NCBI RefSeq assembly: GCF_023652955.1
Contig: NZ_JAKLOY010000001.1
Span: 62,001-126,000 of the forward strand
From: Geomonas sp. Red32
Lineage (GTDB): Bacteria > Desulfobacterota > Desulfuromonadia > Geobacterales > Geobacteraceae
Length of the DNA stretch: 64,000 nucleotides
Direction of reading: 5' to 3'
This document shows positions 18,314-28,800 of this stretch, in pieces (positions within the stretch are counted from its first letter, which is position 1; each line of letters opens with the position of its first letter). The position numbers and the translations under genes are program-made. The notes below the pieces were generated by a model. That model did no database searches, was not told the DNA's origin, and worked only from the letters and a program-made list of their open reading frames with translations.

Positions 18314-19392
18314 ACCGTAGCGAGAACATAGCGCGCTCCCAGCTCAGGATCGGGATCTTCGTGGTGGTGGCCCTCGTGCTCCTCTGCCTGGGCATCCTCC
18401 TATTGGGGGAGAAGACCAAGATGTTTATCTCCAAGGGGAAGGTCTCCCTGATCATGACCGACGTGGCGGGGCTCAAGGAAGGGGCCCCGGTCTGGCTGGC
18501 GGGGGTAGAGATAGGGGTGGTGCGCGCGATTCACTTCGAGCATCCCGAGGCGAACAACAACGTGGAGATCCAGCTTGAGGTGGAGAAGGAGTCGCAGAAG
18601 AAGATCGGCAAGGATTCGGTGATCACCATCAAGACCCGCGGCCTGATGGGGGAGAAGTACGTCGACATCACCCCGAGCGGCCACCTGGTGACCGTCCCGT
18701 TGACCCGTGTCTACGGGACCAACGTCCCGAAGCTCGACGACGTGATGCAAAAGGCCGCTACCGCCTTCGACAACCTCAACGCCACCATGGAGAAGATCGT
18801 CAACGGGAAAGGGACGATGGGACAGATGATCGCCGACCCCAGGCTCTACCAGAACCTGACCCAGTTGACCGCCGAGATGAACACCTTCGTCGCCACCGCC
18901 AACAAGGGGCAAGGGACCATCGGCAAGCTCAACCGCAACCCCGAGATCTACGAGAAGCTGGTGAGCACCCTCGAGCGGGCCGACCGCACCCTGGCCGATT
19001 TCCAGAACGGCCAGGGGACCATGAACCTGCTGATCCACGACCGCGCGCTCTACGACAAGCTCCTCTCGCTGGCCGACAAGAGCCGTCAGGCCGCCGACGA
19101 CATGCACGCCCTGAACGTGAAGCTCCTCTCGCCGCAGGGAACCATCGGGAAGCTGGTCCAGGACCGGGAGTTCTACGACAAGGGGGTGGCGGCCATCGAG
19201 AGGGCCGACCGGTCGATGGCTACGCTTGAGGAAGTGATGGAACGGGTGAAGAGCGGCCAGGGGACGGCCGGCAGGCTGGTGAACGAGCGAGTTCTCTACG
19301 ACAATCTCAACGGTGCGGTGGACGATCTCAATTCGCTTCTGAAGGACGTCCGCGAGCATCCCAAGCGCTACTTCAAGTTTTCCCTCTTCTAG
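18310..19392 (+). CDS. mlaD: MlaD family MCE-domain protein
   Basis: Periplasmic lipid-binding partner of the MlaE/MlaF transporter. It has 360 residues: an N-terminal membrane anchor (about 13-35), an MCE domain (about 43-125, KVSLIMTDVAGLKEGAPVWL and GLMGEKYVDI), then a long C-terminal region built of repeats of the form GxGTxGxLxxDxxLYDxL that occur about four times and are predicted helical. This region may form the hydrophobic channel seen in longer MCE proteins. The start overlaps the ATPase stop. No lipoprotein signal is present. Confidence 0.92.
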   Translation: MNRSENIARSQLRIGIFVVVALVLLCLGILLLGEKTKMFISKGKVSLIMTDVAGLKEGAPVWLAGVEIGVVRAIHFEHPEANNNVEIQLEVEKESQKKIGKDSVITIKTRGLMGEKYVDITPSGHLVTVPLTRVYGTNVPKLDDVMQKAATAFDNLNATMEKIVNGKGTMGQMIADPRLYQNLTQLTAEMNTFVATANKGQGTIGKLNRNPEIYEKLVSTLERADRTLADFQNGQGTMNLLIHDRALYDKLLSLADKSRQAADDMHALNVKLLSPQGTIGKLVQDREFYDKGVAAIERADRSMATLEEVMERVKSGQGTAGRLVNERVLYDNLNGAVDDLNSLLKDVREHPKRYFKFSLF

Positions 19393-19401
19393 GCCGGGCT
19401 C

Positions 19402-20019
19402 CTACAACTTCGCCGCCTCGGCGACCACTCTCCGCACCCGGTTCAAGGCGTCGTCCTCCATCATCCCCCGCACCAGGAAAACGGGGACGCTCCCACCGGG
19501 GTCGGCGAGGATGGTGTAGGTGATCCTGGTCCCGCCGGCCGCGGGCCTCAGTACCCAGCGCCCACGGGCCCGGATGGCAACGCAGCCGGGAGCGGGCTTT
19601 CCTCTCGACCACTCGTCCCGGCTCTCGAACTCGACCTCCACCGTCCCGTTGGCCTCCCGCCTCACCCAGGTGCGGGCGGAAGCGCAGCGGTCGGAGAGCA
19701 CCGGCGTCTTGATGAGATCGGTCCAGGCCGCCGCCTCGGCCGAGCGCTCCAGGATCTTTCTCGTCATCCCCGGGTCCGCCTCGTCGATGTAGGGCCCCAT
19801 GAGGTAGGAGACGAGCTTCGCGCTCGGGGTCCCGGTCGAGGTCTCGATCCTCAACTCCATGAACCGTGCCCCCTCCACCGGCCGCCCCATCACGGCCAGC
19901 CCGTGCCTCGTGCGAAGATGCCTCCACTCGTCCGCGCCTGCCGTAGCCTGGAAGAGTGACAGGGAAAGAAGCAGGCCCGCCAACAGAGGAAGCCATCGCA
20001 TGCTACCGGCTCTATCCAC
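19402..20019 (-). CDS. Exported START/SRPBCC-like domain protein
   Basis: A 205-residue protein with a signal peptide (cleavage near ATAGADE, about 29) and a single domain resembling START/SRPBCC lipid-binding folds: the pattern EWRHLRTRHGLAVMGRPVEG, then DLIKTPVLSDRCASARTW, EFESRDEW and a C-terminal helix FLVRGMMEDDALNRVRRVV. The GTG start has AAGGGA six bases ahead; an ATG six codons later is an alternative. It is convergent with the Mla operon, so a link to lipid trafficking is attractive but only inferred. Confidence 0.65.
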   Translation of the reverse strand: MDRAGSMRWLPLLAGLLLSLSLFQATAGADEWRHLRTRHGLAVMGRPVEGARFMELRIETSTGTPSAKLVSYLMGPYIDEADPGMTRKILERSAEAAAWTDLIKTPVLSDRCASARTWVRREANGTVEVEFESRDEWSRGKPAPGCVAIRARGRWVLRPAAGGTRITYTILADPGGSVPVFLVRGMMEDDALNRVRRVVAEAAKL

Positions 20020-20200
20020 AGAAGTTCCCTTGCCGTTGTCAGTAAAAAACGCTCAACACAATACACGCGATGGCCGATTCATTCAAGAAAGGAGATCCGT
20101 CCAGTACCGTAACCTGTCTGCCTGCTCCATTGACAAGGGGAGAGGGGTTCCGGACCGTTAGTTGACGGCTGGAGTGGGGCGACCTCGAAGGAGGCTCATA

Positions 20201-20971
20201 GTGCGGATACGTCCAGCGGCGTTGGCAGTGGCGTGGATGGTGGTGACGGGCGCTTCGTGCCCGGCGTGGGGAGACGACCTCTCCGAGGCGGCGCAGGTCT
20301 TCGACGAATACTGTGCCGCGGCCAGGACGGGCGATTTCGAAAAGCTGATGTCGCTCTACACTGAAGACGAGCAGCGGATCAAGCGGGAGCAGAACCTGGC
20401 GATGGATGCGCAGGAAGGTTTCCTGCTCAAGGCCCGCTCGCTGGCCCCCGATTCCTACACCATTCAGCATGTCAGCTGGAAATTGAAAAGAGACCGCAGC
20501 AGCGTGACGCTCTACCTGGAGGGGGTTGCCCCCACCCTGGACGAGTGGAAAGCAGAGCGTCCGCGTTCGGCCGTGCGGGAGTCGGTAGCCTTGAAGAAGG
20601 AATCGGGGGAGTGGAAGATCGATGCCGTAGTGAACTGGGGGAGGCCGGGGACCGTCAGCGCCGCTCCCGACCTCGTCTATACTCCGGCCAACCTCGATCC
20701 GGAAAAGACGGTTAACGTGGAGGGACGGGTCCTGCGGGTCGAGTACCAGACTTCCTACACCCTGGTCCTGCTGGAGCGCCGTGCGTCCGAGGACGTCGCG
20801 GTGTTCCTCCCCCCGCGGGAAGAGCTGGTTGCCTCGGAGGACGTCCTGCAGTGGTTCGGGGAGCCGCTGCAGCAACTGACCCCCTGGAACCTCTTCGAAT
20901 TCGAGTGCCATCCCGACCGTACGAGCGATTCCAAGTGCTTCGCCGTCCGGGGATGGTGGATCGGGGACTAG
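20201..20971 (+). CDS. Exported protein of unknown function
   Basis: A 256-residue protein with a signal peptide (AALAVAWMVVTGASCPAWG). The first half (AAQVFDEYCAAARTGDFEKLMSLYTEDEQ) resembles an NTF2/SnoaL-like cone. The second half (VNVEGRVLRVEYQTSYTLVLL) looks like a small beta domain. The GTG start is supported by AAGGAGG eight bases ahead. The stop directly adjoins the stop of the convergent membrane-protein gene. No function is recognised. Confidence 0.7.
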   Translation: MRIRPAALAVAWMVVTGASCPAWGDDLSEAAQVFDEYCAAARTGDFEKLMSLYTEDEQRIKREQNLAMDAQEGFLLKARSLAPDSYTIQHVSWKLKRDRSSVTLYLEGVAPTLDEWKAERPRSAVRESVALKKESGEWKIDAVVNWGRPGTVSAAPDLVYTPANLDPEKTVNVEGRVLRVEYQTSYTLVLLERRASEDVAVFLPPREELVASEDVLQWFGEPLQQLTPWNLFEFECHPDRTSDSKCFAVRGWWIGD

Positions 20972-21346
20972 CTACTCGGCGCGGACCTTCACCTTGACCG
21001 GTATCTCGTCCAGCCAGCGCCCGATCTTCTGGGCGATCAGCGACTCCGCCACCGCGAGCACCAAGGCGCTGGTGGCGTAGATCCCGACGCACTTGGTAAG
21101 GGCGCCGGGGGAGACATCGCCGTCCTGGAAACGGGAGAGGATGATGGCCACCACCACTCCGGCAATCGCCGAGCCCACGTGGCGCTTAACCCAGTCCTGT
21201 TCCATCTCCAACAGCACCTTCACCAGTTCCACCTCTTCCTCTTCGATCATCCATTCCGCGTTCAGCCAGGCGATGTACATCCTGGGAACCATGATTACGA
21301 AAGTGGTAAAGGTGACGGTGATCATCAATGCCGGCAAAAGTGTCAT
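20972..21346 (-). CDS. Small two-helix membrane protein of unknown function
   Basis: About 124 residues. A hydrophobic N-terminal segment (LLPALMITVTFTTFVIMV), an acidic amphipathic stretch (EWMIEEEEVELVKVLLEMEQDW), two further hydrophobic segments (GSAIAGVVVAIILS and VGIYATSALVLAVAES), and a basic C-terminus. The ATG is preferred over the preceding GTG because AGGAGG then lies at normal spacing. No family is recognised. Confidence 0.65.
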   Translation of the reverse strand: MTLLPALMITVTFTTFVIMVPRMYIAWLNAEWMIEEEEVELVKVLLEMEQDWVKRHVGSAIAGVVVAIILSRFQDGDVSPGALTKCVGIYATSALVLAVAESLIAQKIGRWLDEIPVKVKVRAE

Positions 21347-21706
21347 CACGCCCTCCTGGCAACTGTCGTCTCGAAGCTCGATATCTCCCTCAGCACAAAA
21401 GGGTCCAAAACCGGCGGGGCCCGCAGTTATTTTTCCTTAATCGATTTCCCTTTATTTCACCGGCACTTAGAGCGCGGCAATCACTGGCATTCCATCCCTT
21501 GCCGATCCGATTTACCCGAAACTGCGGCCTTTTTGAACAGCACCCCCCATCAACGATTGAACAGCCACCCTCCCGGCCGGACGCCAAAGGACCGCGGCGA
21601 GGCCGCCAAATGGCAGGAGAAGCCTCGCCGTGGACGTTGCATAAGCTATTGGTTGGTGTTATCTTTTTCCTCATTTGCAGATGAATAGAGAAGGCCCGAG
21701 GTTATC
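21347..21706. other. Divergent intergenic region
   Basis: About 360 bases between the small membrane protein and the M16 peptidase, with no credible coding frame. It is AT-richer between 21425 and 21470 and again from 21640 to 21690, where promoters for the two divergent genes are expected. I could not fix a -35/-10 pair. Confidence 0.4.
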
Positions 21707-23188
21707 ATGAAGAGAGTGCTCAGCACCGCGGCCGCCTGCGCCTTGTTGCTCCTTTCGGCAACCAGTTTCGCGCAGGGTCTGGCCGACAAAGTGCAGGAAT
21801 ACACGTTGAAAAACGGCATGAAGGTTCTCATGGTCCCCCGCCACACCTCCCCCACGGTGGCGGCCTGGATCCGCTTCAAGGTGGGGAGCGTCGACGAGCG
21901 GAGCGACGAGCGGGGGCTTGCGCACCTGCTCGAGCACATGCTCTTCAAGGGGACCAAGACGCTCGGGACCCGTGACTACGCGGCCGAAAAGCCGGTCCTG
22001 GACCAGATCGAGAAGACCGCCCAAGCCCTAATGGCCGAAGAGGCCAAGAAGGACAAGGCCGATCCCAAGGTGGTGGCCAAGCTGACAGCGGATCTCAACC
22101 GGCTCGAGAAGGAAGGGGAGAAGTACGTCGTCAAGGAAGAATTCGCGGATATCTACGCGAGAAACGGTGCCACCGGGTACAACGCCTTCACCAGCAAGGA
22201 CGGCACCACCTACATCATCAACCTCCCCTCCAACAAGCTCGAGCTCTGGGCGGCCATCGAGTCGGACCGGATGCAGAACGCGGTGCTCCGCGAGTTCTAC
22301 ACCGAGATGAAGGTGGTCAAGGAGGAGCGCCGCCGCTCCTACGACGCGGAGCCGGAAGGGAAACTCTGGGAGACCTTCATCGCCGATGCCTTCAACGCGC
22401 ACCCTAACGGCCAGCCGACCATCGGCTGGATGTCGGACATCGAGCAGCTGACCCGGACCAAGGCGGAGAGGTTCCTCCACAAGTACTACGCGCCCAACAA
22501 CGCCATCATGGCCCTGGTGGGGGATTTCGAGCCGTCCCAGGCGATAGCGCTCATCGAGAAGTACTTCGGCAACATCCCCCCCGGCCAACCGGTCCCGCCG
22601 GTGACCGTGGAGGAGCCGCAGCAGGCGGGTGAGAAGCGGACCGAGGTGATCGGGGACGCGGAGGCGGAGCTGTACGTCGGCTTCCACAAGCCGACCCTCC
22701 CCGCCTTCGACGACTACGTCTTCGACGTCATCGACATGCTGTTGACCAGCGGGCGCACCTCGAGGCTCTACAAGAAGCTGGTCATGGAGCAGCAGATCGC
22801 CACCTCGGTCTCCAGCTTCACCGCGCCGGGAAGCCGCTATCCCAACCTCTTCATCATCTCCGCCACCCCGCTCGCTCCCCATAGCGTGGCCGAGGTGGAG
22901 AAGTCGATCGACGAGGAGCTGGAGCGGCTGAAGAAGGAGCCGATGACCGCCCGCGAACTGCAGCAGATCCTCAACCAGCTGGAGGCGGAGGAGTCGCGCC
23001 AGATGGCTTCCAACGGCGGCCTGGCGAGAAACCTCACCGAGTACGAGGCGGTCGCCGGGACCTGGCGCTACCTGATCGAACACCGCCAGAAGGTGGCGGC
23101 CATCACCCCCCAGGACGTGATGCGGGTCGCCAACCAGTACTTCACCAAAGAGAACCGGAACGTCGGCTACCTGACCAAGAAACAGTGA
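21707..23188 (+). CDS. M16 family zinc peptidase, catalytic subunit
   Basis: A 493-residue exported zinc peptidase of the pitrilysin/processing-peptidase family. The signal peptide ends near residue 22. The inverted zinc motif HLLEH (in GLAHLLEHMLFKGT) is present with the downstream Glu region around EEFADIYARNGATGYNAFT. The C-terminal half carries the second M16 fold (VGFHKPTLPAFDDY, LLTSGRTSRLY). The next gene is the matching non-catalytic homologue, a common arrangement in which the two form a heterodimer. GAGGTTATC precedes the ATG. Confidence 0.92.
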   Translation: MKRVLSTAAACALLLLSATSFAQGLADKVQEYTLKNGMKVLMVPRHTSPTVAAWIRFKVGSVDERSDERGLAHLLEHMLFKGTKTLGTRDYAAEKPVLDQIEKTAQALMAEEAKKDKADPKVVAKLTADLNRLEKEGEKYVVKEEFADIYARNGATGYNAFTSKDGTTYIINLPSNKLELWAAIESDRMQNAVLREFYTEMKVVKEERRRSYDAEPEGKLWETFIADAFNAHPNGQPTIGWMSDIEQLTRTKAERFLHKYYAPNNAIMALVGDFEPSQAIALIEKYFGNIPPGQPVPPVTVEEPQQAGEKRTEVIGDAEAELYVGFHKPTLPAFDDYVFDVIDMLLTSGRTSRLYKKLVMEQQIATSVSSFTAPGSRYPNLFIISATPLAPHSVAEVEKSIDEELERLKKEPMTARELQQILNQLEAEESRQMASNGGLARNLTEYEAVAGTWRYLIEHRQKVAAITPQDVMRVANQYFTKENRNVGYLTKKQ

Positions 23189-23274
23189 TCCCCTGCCCGC
23201 GCAGGAGCTTATAGTATCCCCTCGCCCATCCAAGGGTGGGGTGCCCGATATACCATTCATCAAGGGAGCAGCAG

Positions 23275-24753
23275 ATGATTGCACCTCTGACATCGAAATC
23301 TTTGTTCCGCGCGACCCGCACCCTGATCCTCGGGGTGGCCGCCCTGGCTGCGGCCGGTTGCGCCACCACGCCGGGAGCCTCCGCCGGGACCGCCAAGGCC
23401 GCGGCCGAGCTCGCCAATCCCCGCACCATGGCCTTCCCGGCCCTGAAATTCCAGCTCCCCAAGAGCGAGCGGGTGGTGCTCGATAACGGCATCGTCGTTT
23501 ACCTCCTCCAGGACCATGAGCTCCCGCTGGTCCAGATCACCGCCTACCTGAGCGGGGGGAGCATCTTCGAGCCCGACGACAAGGTGGGTCTCGCGTCGCT
23601 GGCCGGGGCCGCCATCCGCGACGGGGGGACTCTTTCCACCCCGCCCGGCAAGCTCGACCAGGAACTTGAGTTCATGGCCTCCTCCATCGAGTCCTCGATC
23701 AACGCCGACCACGCGACCGTCTCCATGTCCACCCTGACCAGGAACCTCGACCGCACCCTCACCCTCTTTGCCGAGGTGATGACCAAACCGGCCTTCGATG
23801 CCGCCCGCTTCGAGAAGGAGAGAAACCGCGCCATCGAGGGGATCCGGCGCCAGAACGACGATCCGAAGGGGATCGCCGGCCGGGAGCTCACGAAGGCGAT
23901 CTACGCGGGACACCCGCTGGGAAGGATGCCTACCATCGCCTCGGTCCGCGCTATCACCCGCGACGACCTCAAAGCCTTCCACCAGCGCTACTTCTACCCC
24001 GGCAACACCATGCTGGCGGTCTCCGGCGACTTCGACCGGGTGAAGATCCTCGCCGAGCTCAACCGGCTCTTCGCCTCCTGGCCGGACCACCGCCAGCCGG
24101 TGCGGAACTTCCCGATGCCGGTGGAGGACAAGACTCCCGAGGTGCTGCACGCCCAGAAGGAGGTCAACCAGTCGGTGATCCGGATGGGGCACCTGGGGAT
24201 CGACAAGAACAATCCCGACCTCTACGCGATCAAGGTGATGGATTACATCCTGGGAGGGGGCTTCACTTCGCGGCTCACCCAGCAGATCCGCTCCGACCGC
24301 GGACTCGCCTATAACGTGGAGAGCTACTTCGAGACCGGCCGGCGCCTCCCCGCCCCATTCGTGATCGAGACGGAAACCAAGACGGAAACCACCGCCAAGA
24401 CCATCGAGCTCATCCGCCAGATCGTCGAGGAGATGACCAAAAACGAGGTCACCGACGCCGAGCTCAAACTCGCCAAGGACCACATCGTCAACTCCTTCAT
24501 CTTCGGATTTGAAAGGAGCGACGTGGTGGTCAACCAGCAGGCACGGCTCGAGTTCTACGGGTACCCCCCGGGCTTTTTGGAGAACTTCCGCGACAACGTC
24601 GCCAAGGTCACCAAGGAGGACGTCCTGAGGGTGGCCAGGAAGTATCTCCAGCCGGAGGCGATGAAGCTGGTGGTGGTGGGTGACGAGAAAAAGTTCGACA
24701 GGCCGCTCTCCGAATTCGGGAGCGTGCGCGAAATAAGCCTGACCATTAAATAG
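23275..24753 (+). CDS. M16 family peptidase-like subunit, non-catalytic, lipoprotein
   Basis: A 492-residue M16 homologue. The N-terminus has a lipobox (LAAAGC) so it is probably a lipoprotein. At the position of the zinc motif it reads VGLASLAGAAIRDGG, lacking HxxEH, so it should be the inactive partner of the preceding subunit. The C-terminal M16 half is intact (MDYILGGGFTSRLTQQIRSDRGLAY, with the Arg-Tyr substrate pair). GGGAG lies seven bases before the ATG. It is in an operon with the catalytic subunit. Confidence 0.92.
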   Translation: MIAPLTSKSLFRATRTLILGVAALAAAGCATTPGASAGTAKAAAELANPRTMAFPALKFQLPKSERVVLDNGIVVYLLQDHELPLVQITAYLSGGSIFEPDDKVGLASLAGAAIRDGGTLSTPPGKLDQELEFMASSIESSINADHATVSMSTLTRNLDRTLTLFAEVMTKPAFDAARFEKERNRAIEGIRRQNDDPKGIAGRELTKAIYAGHPLGRMPTIASVRAITRDDLKAFHQRYFYPGNTMLAVSGDFDRVKILAELNRLFASWPDHRQPVRNFPMPVEDKTPEVLHAQKEVNQSVIRMGHLGIDKNNPDLYAIKVMDYILGGGFTSRLTQQIRSDRGLAYNVESYFETGRRLPAPFVIETETKTETTAKTIELIRQIVEEMTKNEVTDAELKLAKDHIVNSFIFGFERSDVVVNQQARLEFYGYPPGFLENFRDNVAKVTKEDVLRVARKYLQPEAMKLVVVGDEKKFDRPLSEFGSVREISLTIK

Positions 24754-24764
24754 GAGGAAGTATT

Positions 24765-24875
24765 ATGGCAACGTGGAAATGCAAGAGCTGTGGATTCACC
24801 AAGGAAGGAAGATGCAAACCGCAGAAGTGCCCCCAGTGCCAGGAGAAGGGGAACTTCGAGAAAGCTGAGGAATAA
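24765..24875 (+). CDS. RCKP-type rubredoxin-like small protein
   Basis: A 36-residue protein with CKSCG and CPQC zinc or iron knuckles around the sequence GRCKPQKCPQC, the signature of the RCKP rubredoxin-like domain. Four cysteines match a rubredoxin-type metal site. GGAGGAAGTATT precedes the ATG. The gene lies 11 bases after the M16 pair and before a strong terminator, so it is the last gene of that transcript. Electron transfer or a structural metal role is inferred. Confidence 0.8.
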   Translation: MATWKCKSCGFTKEGRCKPQKCPQCQEKGNFEKAEE

Positions 24876-24899
24876 GCAGCGGTTGTAACCTGCCCTACA

Positions 24900-24935
24900 G
24901 AAAAGGCCGGAGGCGTATGCCCCCGGCCTTTTTAT
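24900..24935 (+). terminator. Rho-independent terminator (bidirectional)
   Basis: AAAAGGCCGG-A-GGC, loop GTAT, GCC-C-CCGGCCTTTTT. It ends the M16/RCKP transcript and, with its A-run, also serves the convergent scpB gene. Confidence 0.85.
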
Positions 24936-24946
24936 TGCCCCCCCCC

Positions 24947-25726
24947 CTAGTCCCCCGAGAAGTGCGGCGTCCGTTTCTCCAGGAAGGCCTTGATCCCTTC
25001 CGCGTAATCCTTGCTGTCGTAGACCGTCCGCCTGAGCCCCTGCACCCGTTCGAAGGTGACCGGGTTGAGCGGGTGGGCGCTCGCCAAAAGCCGGATCTGC
25101 TCCTTGATGACCCCGATGCTCAAGGGGCTGTTCTTGGTGATGCTGGCCGCCAGGTCGTAGGTGAAGTTCTCCAAGTCGTCCACGTCCACCAGGTGGTTCA
25201 AAAGGCCGGACTGGTAGGCCCGCTCGGCGGAGAGGGGCTGGGCGGTGAAGAACATCTCCTTGGCCACGTTGACCCCCATGATGTTCATGAAGTGCAGGAT
25301 CCCGGTGACGTTGTACGGCACCCCGATCTTCGCGGGAGTCATGCAGAAGGAGGAGGTCTGGCAGCCGATCTGGATATCGCAGGAGAGCGCGAGGTCGCAG
25401 GCGCCTCCCCAGACGCTCCCCTCGATCATGGCGATGACCGGGATGGGGAGGCTCTGGATGGACCTCAAAACGGTCACCAGGGGATCGTGGTAGCTCAGCG
25501 GGTCGCGCCCCGGCATGGGGAGCTCGTGCACGTCATGCCCGGCCGACCAGACCTTCGATCCCTTGAGGGCCCGGATGATCAGCACCCGCATCTTCCCCTT
25601 CTGAAGCGCGCCGATGGACTGCAGGGTCTCGTTGATGAGCTCCTTGCTGAGGACGTTGCGGTGCTCGGGATTGTTGAAGGTGATGGTGCCGATGTTGTCC
25701 TGCAACTGGGTATTGATGATCGCCAT
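24947..25726 (-). CDS. scpB: Methylmalonyl-CoA decarboxylase (crotonase family)
   Basis: Crotonase-fold enzyme of 259 residues. It matches E. coli ScpB (YgfG) at the diagnostic stretch GSKVWSAGHDVHELPMPGRDPLSYHDPL and at MIEGSVWGGACDLALSCD, MTPAKIGVPYN and the C-terminal VYDSKDYAEGIKAFLEKR. ScpB converts methylmalonyl-CoA to propionyl-CoA and CO2. The oxyanion-hole residues and the HxxEL/Tyr region are retained. AAGGGGG lies ahead of the ATG. It appears to be a single-gene unit next to the GH13 gene, with no sbm/argK homologues nearby. Confidence 0.88.
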   Translation of the reverse strand: MAIINTQLQDNIGTITFNNPEHRNVLSKELINETLQSIGALQKGKMRVLIIRALKGSKVWSAGHDVHELPMPGRDPLSYHDPLVTVLRSIQSLPIPVIAMIEGSVWGGACDLALSCDIQIGCQTSSFCMTPAKIGVPYNVTGILHFMNIMGVNVAKEMFFTAQPLSAERAYQSGLLNHLVDVDDLENFTYDLAASITKNSPLSIGVIKEQIRLLASAHPLNPVTFERVQGLRRTVYDSKDYAEGIKAFLEKRTPHFSGD

Positions 25727-25814
25727 GGAGGGCCCCCTTGGGTGTGAATCGCCGCGAGCTCCGCCGGTAACGGGCTCGCGGCACCCTCACATTCTACCAA
25801 ACGGGCGGCATACG

Positions 25815-28800
25815 TCAGGCGGGGGAGGCACTCTTCAGCTGTTCGAGGAAATGGTCGAGGCGGTAACCGGCCACCGCCGCCAGCTCGGCCAGGCGGGCCG
25901 CCACGGCCTCGGGGTCCTCGCCCCCGGGCTTGGCGTAGCTGGCGATGCGGGTGAGCCAGTCGAGGAGGATCTCGAAGCGCTCCTTGTTGAACCACTCGAC
26001 CCCGTCGCTTTCGTGGAGCAGGATGAAGCCTCCTGCCGCCGGTTCCTCCATAAGCTCCGTCAGGGTCTCCCGTTCACCCTCTTGGCTGTAACCGGCCAGG
26101 AACTCCTGGTGCCGCAGCAGCACCCGGAGAAGGTCGCTCCAGTCGACGGGGGAGAGCTGAACCGCGGTTGCGGCCGGCTCGGGGAGCGAGGCGAAGGCCT
26201 CCACCAACGGACGGCCGAGGCCGAAGTGATCGAACGCCTCGTGCGCCTGGGAAGGGGCATCCTCGCCGTCGAAGAGCCCGGCGATCCGGTGCAGGATCAG
26301 GAAGGCGTTCAAAAGGAGCCACCCTTGGGGATCGGCGGCCGGATCGGCCATCCCATCCTTGAGGGCCGCGGTGATCCCGGTTCCGAAAGAGACCAGCAGG
26401 GAGCGCTGGGCCTTGCCGGTAGCGTCCGGGGCCAGGGTTTTCAGGAAGCCGGCCAGAAGAGGCTCGACCAGCGGGATCATGGTTTCCGCCTCCTCGCCCG
26501 GCTCGCCCGCTGCCGAGGCGAGCTTGGCGAGCAGCGCCCGCAGCGCGTCGTTGGCCGCGCCGTAGCGGATCTGCTTTACCTCCTCGTCAAGGCTCTCCAC
26601 CCCGGCGCCGTTGAGCCGGTAGCAGAGGGTCCCCCAGGTGCCGTAGTCGTCGTCCCGGATCTCCTCGAAGTCGACGAAGGCGTGGTATTCGTAGGCATCC
26701 ATCTCCACGTAGAGTCCCTGCTCCCAGAGATCGCGGCCGTTTCTCAGGTAGCTCAGTCCCGAGCCGAAATCGCGGAAGCGGTAGTAGTGGCGGCCGTCGC
26801 CGTTGAAGTCGAGCGCCTCACCGAGGCTTCGCTGCACGAGCCGGCTCCCGCCGCTTACGTCCTTCCTGAGGATGGCGCAGGAGTAGCGGATCCAGCCGGC
26901 GGTGGAGCCGTAGCGGTTGTTGTAGAGGACGAGGCCGCGCTCGTTTCCCGCGCGGTTCGAGTAGGCGAAGACGTTCTCGTCCACCTGGCTGCCGCTGTAG
27001 AAGTCGTAGAGGACGAACTGGTCGGAGCCGGAGAAGATGTGGCGCCGGCGCATGAGCGGGAAGATGTGGGTCTCGTGCCGCCGCACCAGGTCCTGGTCGA
27101 CCGGCTCGTCCCAGTAGGCCCGTTTGTACTCCATCCCGTACTTCTCGTGGAACCCCTCGACCTGGCCGTGGCCGAACATCGGGAGCCCCGGCATGGTGAC
27201 CAAAAGCAGGGTGGCGCCGAAGTATTTCCCCTCCTTGCCGAACTGGTCGACGGCGGTCCGCTCGTCGGGGTTGTTCATGAAGTTGACGAAGCGCTTGAGG
27301 ATCTCCGGCTCGAACTCGAGGACGTTTTTCAGGGTCTGCCGGTACTTGGCGTTCTCCTCCATCTTCAGCATGTTCATGAAGGCGGAGTTGTAGACCCGGT
27401 GCATCCCCAGCGTCCGGACGAAGTATCCCTCCATGAGCCAGAAGGCCTCGGCCAAAAGGAGGGTGTCGGGGGCTTCCACCGCCACCCGGTCCACCACCTC
27501 GCGCCAGAACTCCTCCGGGAAGACCCGGTCGAAAGCCTCCTGGTCCATGCCGTGCTCGGCGCGGGAAGGGACACCGCTGCCGTGGCCCGGGAGGGGATAC
27601 CACAGGCGCTGGTAGTGCTTCTTGGCGAGCGTCATGGCGGCGTCGAAGCGGATGATCGGGGTCTGGCGCGCTACGTGGAGGATGGTCTGGATGACCGCCT
27701 CGCGGACCTCGGGGAGGAGGTAGTTCAGCTGCGCGGTGTCGTTCCAGGGGGTCGAGGTGCCGTCGTTGCCGTGGTAGATGTAGCGGACCCGGCCGTTACC
27801 CCGGTCGAGGTGCTTGAAGACCACCGCCGCGTCCCGCTTGTCCCAATAACCATCCTCGATGAAGAGGCCGATCCTCCCGTCCGCCGACAGATCGGGGCCG
27901 TTGAACTGGTAGTCCGGATAGGGGGGATAGTCGAGCTGGACGTACCAGTCTGGATGCTCCATCGTCCACTTCGAGAAGAGCCCGGTGTGGTTGGGGACCA
28001 TGTCGGAGGCGAGCCGGATCCCGCGGGCTGCGCAGCGCCTTTTCAGGTTGTCCAGTGCCCACTCCCCCCCCAGGTCGTTGGCGATCACGTAGTCGTAGAG
28101 CGAGTAGGCCGAGGAGATGGCGTCGACGTTGCCGCTTATGTGCTTGATGCTCTGCGAGGAAGGGGAGCGCTCCCAGATGCCGATCAGCCAGAGCGCCGTG
28201 AAGCCCCAGCGGGAGAGCCTGTCGAGCTCGGCGTCCGGGATCTGGTCGAGGGTGCGCACCTCGCGCTGGTAGTAGCGGGAGAGCTGGTCGAGCCAGACGT
28301 AGACCATCTTGGCGATCATTACGACGTTGGGCATCCAGTCGGCGTCGGGGGAGAAGCGTTCGTATTCGGGATAGTCTCCCCCTTTCCCTAAGCGGCCGAA
28401 ACGGAGCACGTCGGTCCCGGCCCCGCCGCGGCCCTGGAAGAAGGAGCGCTGCTCCTGGGCGACGATATCGAGGGCGGTGGTCAGCTCGGCCAGCAGGTCG
28501 GCGGGGAGAAACGACGCCCAGTGTTCCTTGATGTAGGCGATCTGGCCGGTGAGAGAGCCGGGGGAAGCCTTGAGGGGAGCCCTCAAGAGCTCGGGGAGCG
28601 GTACCCCCACCGGCTGGAAGGGAGGGGCCTCGGCGAGCCGGCGGTCGAGCTTGCCGGTCACCGTCCGGTAGGGGGAGGTCTCCTCGAGGCCGCTGGCATC
28701 GAAGAGCCGGCGGAACTCGTCGACGGCCCGGTTCTCGCCGCACAGCATCAGGAGGAGGAGCTCCCCGGCCAGCGAGGAGCGCCGGGTCAGGGAGTCGTCA

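Noticed and set aside
20130-20160. TTGACA ahead of the exported protein gene at 20201
   Set aside because: No acceptable -10 at 16-18 bases.
25614-28391. A 925-codon plus-strand frame
   Set aside because: Antisense to the scpB and GH13 genes, with low-complexity Val/Glu/Leu composition typical of shadows.
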